From the NCBI GenBank assembly GCA_045106055.1, contig JBGCED010000100.1, positions 1-7,601 on the forward strand: DNA of 7,601 bases. Reading direction: 5' to 3'. The notes beneath the pieces are model-generated. The model did not search any database and was not told where the DNA came from. It worked only from the letters and a program-made list of their open reading frames with translations. The position numbers and the translations under genes are program-made. Positions 7,351 to 7,601 of the stretch are shown here, piece by piece. The DNA comes from JBGCED01 sp045106055. GTDB taxonomy: Bacteria > Pseudomonadota > Alphaproteobacteria > CBDDJK01. Position 1 is the stretch's first letter, and every line of letters starts with the position of its first letter.

Positions 7351-7380
7351 TTTATAATGGGTAAGCTGAGGATAAGTCAA
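7351..7380 (-). promoter_or_regulatory. Sigma70-like promoter for the exporter-permease-mttB-moaC-moeA cluster
   Basis: On the minus strand TTGACT (7380-7375) is followed by an 18-base spacer and TATAAA (7356-7351). Both hexamers differ from consensus by one base. Transcription would begin near 7344, giving a leader of about 30 bases that holds the AAGGA ribosome binding site. The position between the end of the right-edge gene and the first cluster gene fits. No operator-like palindrome is obvious around it. Confidence 0.6.
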
Positions 7381-7432
7381 ATCGTTTTGAGATCGCCCAG
7401 CTTCTGAGGCCATTATGGTAAAATAATCACGA

Positions 7433-7601
7433 TTAATGCATCGGGCGAAAGGGTTTTTTTGCGCGCATGACAATTTTGTGATCCAGAATCGCATTTCTAT
7501 AATAACGCAATTCATCCATGCTCAAGGTGATATTACGCTGCTTTGCCCATGTGGCAAAGGCTGGGTCAACATTGCTGTTCACCTTTTCAATCGCAAAATC
7601 A
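7433..7601 (-). CDS. C-terminal fragment of an unrecognised protein, cut by the window edge
   Basis: The minus-strand frame enters from the right edge (first complete codon GAT at 7600) and ends at TAA (7435-7433), giving the last 55 residues of a protein. The tail is hydrophilic and rich in Lys and Arg, with segments such as DPAFATWAKQRN, SMDELRYYRNAI and a basic end (MRAKKPFRPMH). I do not recognise the family. Composition and codon use look like coding sequence of this genome, and the frame is open over its whole visible length. A different minus-strand frame of 69 codons (7515-7306) overlaps it but runs into the exporter start and the promoter, so it is the less likely reading. The stop lies 119 bases before the exporter start, with a promoter-like pair between, so this gene is probably a separate unit or reads through. 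Confidence 0.55.
   Translation of the reverse strand, partial: DFAIEKVNSNVDPAFATWAKQRNITLSMDELRYYRNAILDHKIVMRAKKPFRPMH

Noticed and set aside
7394..7409. Hairpin with GCC-CAG / CTG-GGC pairing after the right-edge gene, possible terminator
   Set aside because: The stem has six pairs with a bulge and a 3-base loop, and no T-run follows on the minus strand.
7306..7515. 69-codon minus-strand frame upstream of the exporter
   Set aside because: It overlaps the C-terminal end of the right-edge gene, the promoter pair and the exporter start; its sequence has no protein-like character.

Overview
The window looks like chromosomal DNA of an alphaproteobacterium, perhaps a marine lineage of the SAR116 type. 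This rests on three things: a RodZ-like cell-shape gene directly followed by ispG, a corrinoid-type trimethylamine methyltransferase (MttB) homologue with the Arg/Gly-rich leader I associate with alphaproteobacterial members, and moderate GC content. The lineage is an inference from gene content and remembered family traits; no database comparison was possible.

Layout. Bases 3-2249 carry two plus-strand genes: a 5'-truncated rodZ-like gene (stop at 1127) and ispG (preferred start 1152), the [4Fe-4S] enzyme of the non-mevalonate isoprenoid pathway. A 55-base convergent gap follows. Bases 2305-7313 carry five minus-strand genes that read as one transcription unit, in transcription order: a LysE/RhtB-type exporter (7313-6654), an AEC-family permease (6654-5701), an MttB-family methyltransferase lacking pyrrolysine (5684-4113), moaC (4055-3570) and moeA (start 3555 or 3567, stop 2305). 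Junctions are tight: a one-base stop/start overlap between the two transporters, 16 bases before mttB, 57 before moaC, and 2 or 14 before moeA. A sigma70-like promoter (TTGACT, 18-base spacer, TATAAA) lies about 40 bases upstream of the first gene. At the right edge (7433-7601) is the C-terminal end of another minus-strand gene that I do not recognise.

How the genes may work together. RodZ (cell-wall geometry) and IspG (which supplies isoprenoids, including the bactoprenol carrier) are housekeeping. The minus-strand cluster joins a likely quaternary- or methylated-amine demethylase with an amino-acid-type exporter and a carboxylate/amine-type permease, followed by two molybdenum-cofactor biosynthesis genes. 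MoaC and MoeA act in the same pathway at separate steps. Whether they are functionally tied to the methylamine genes (for example through a molybdoenzyme acting on methylated compounds) or are only co-transcribed cannot be decided from this window. No corrinoid protein or reductive activase, which a classical MttB system would need, is encoded here. I see no RNA gene, insertion sequence, CRISPR array or phage gene, and the evidence for a wholly new system is weak. The most unusual element is the composition of the five-gene cluster.
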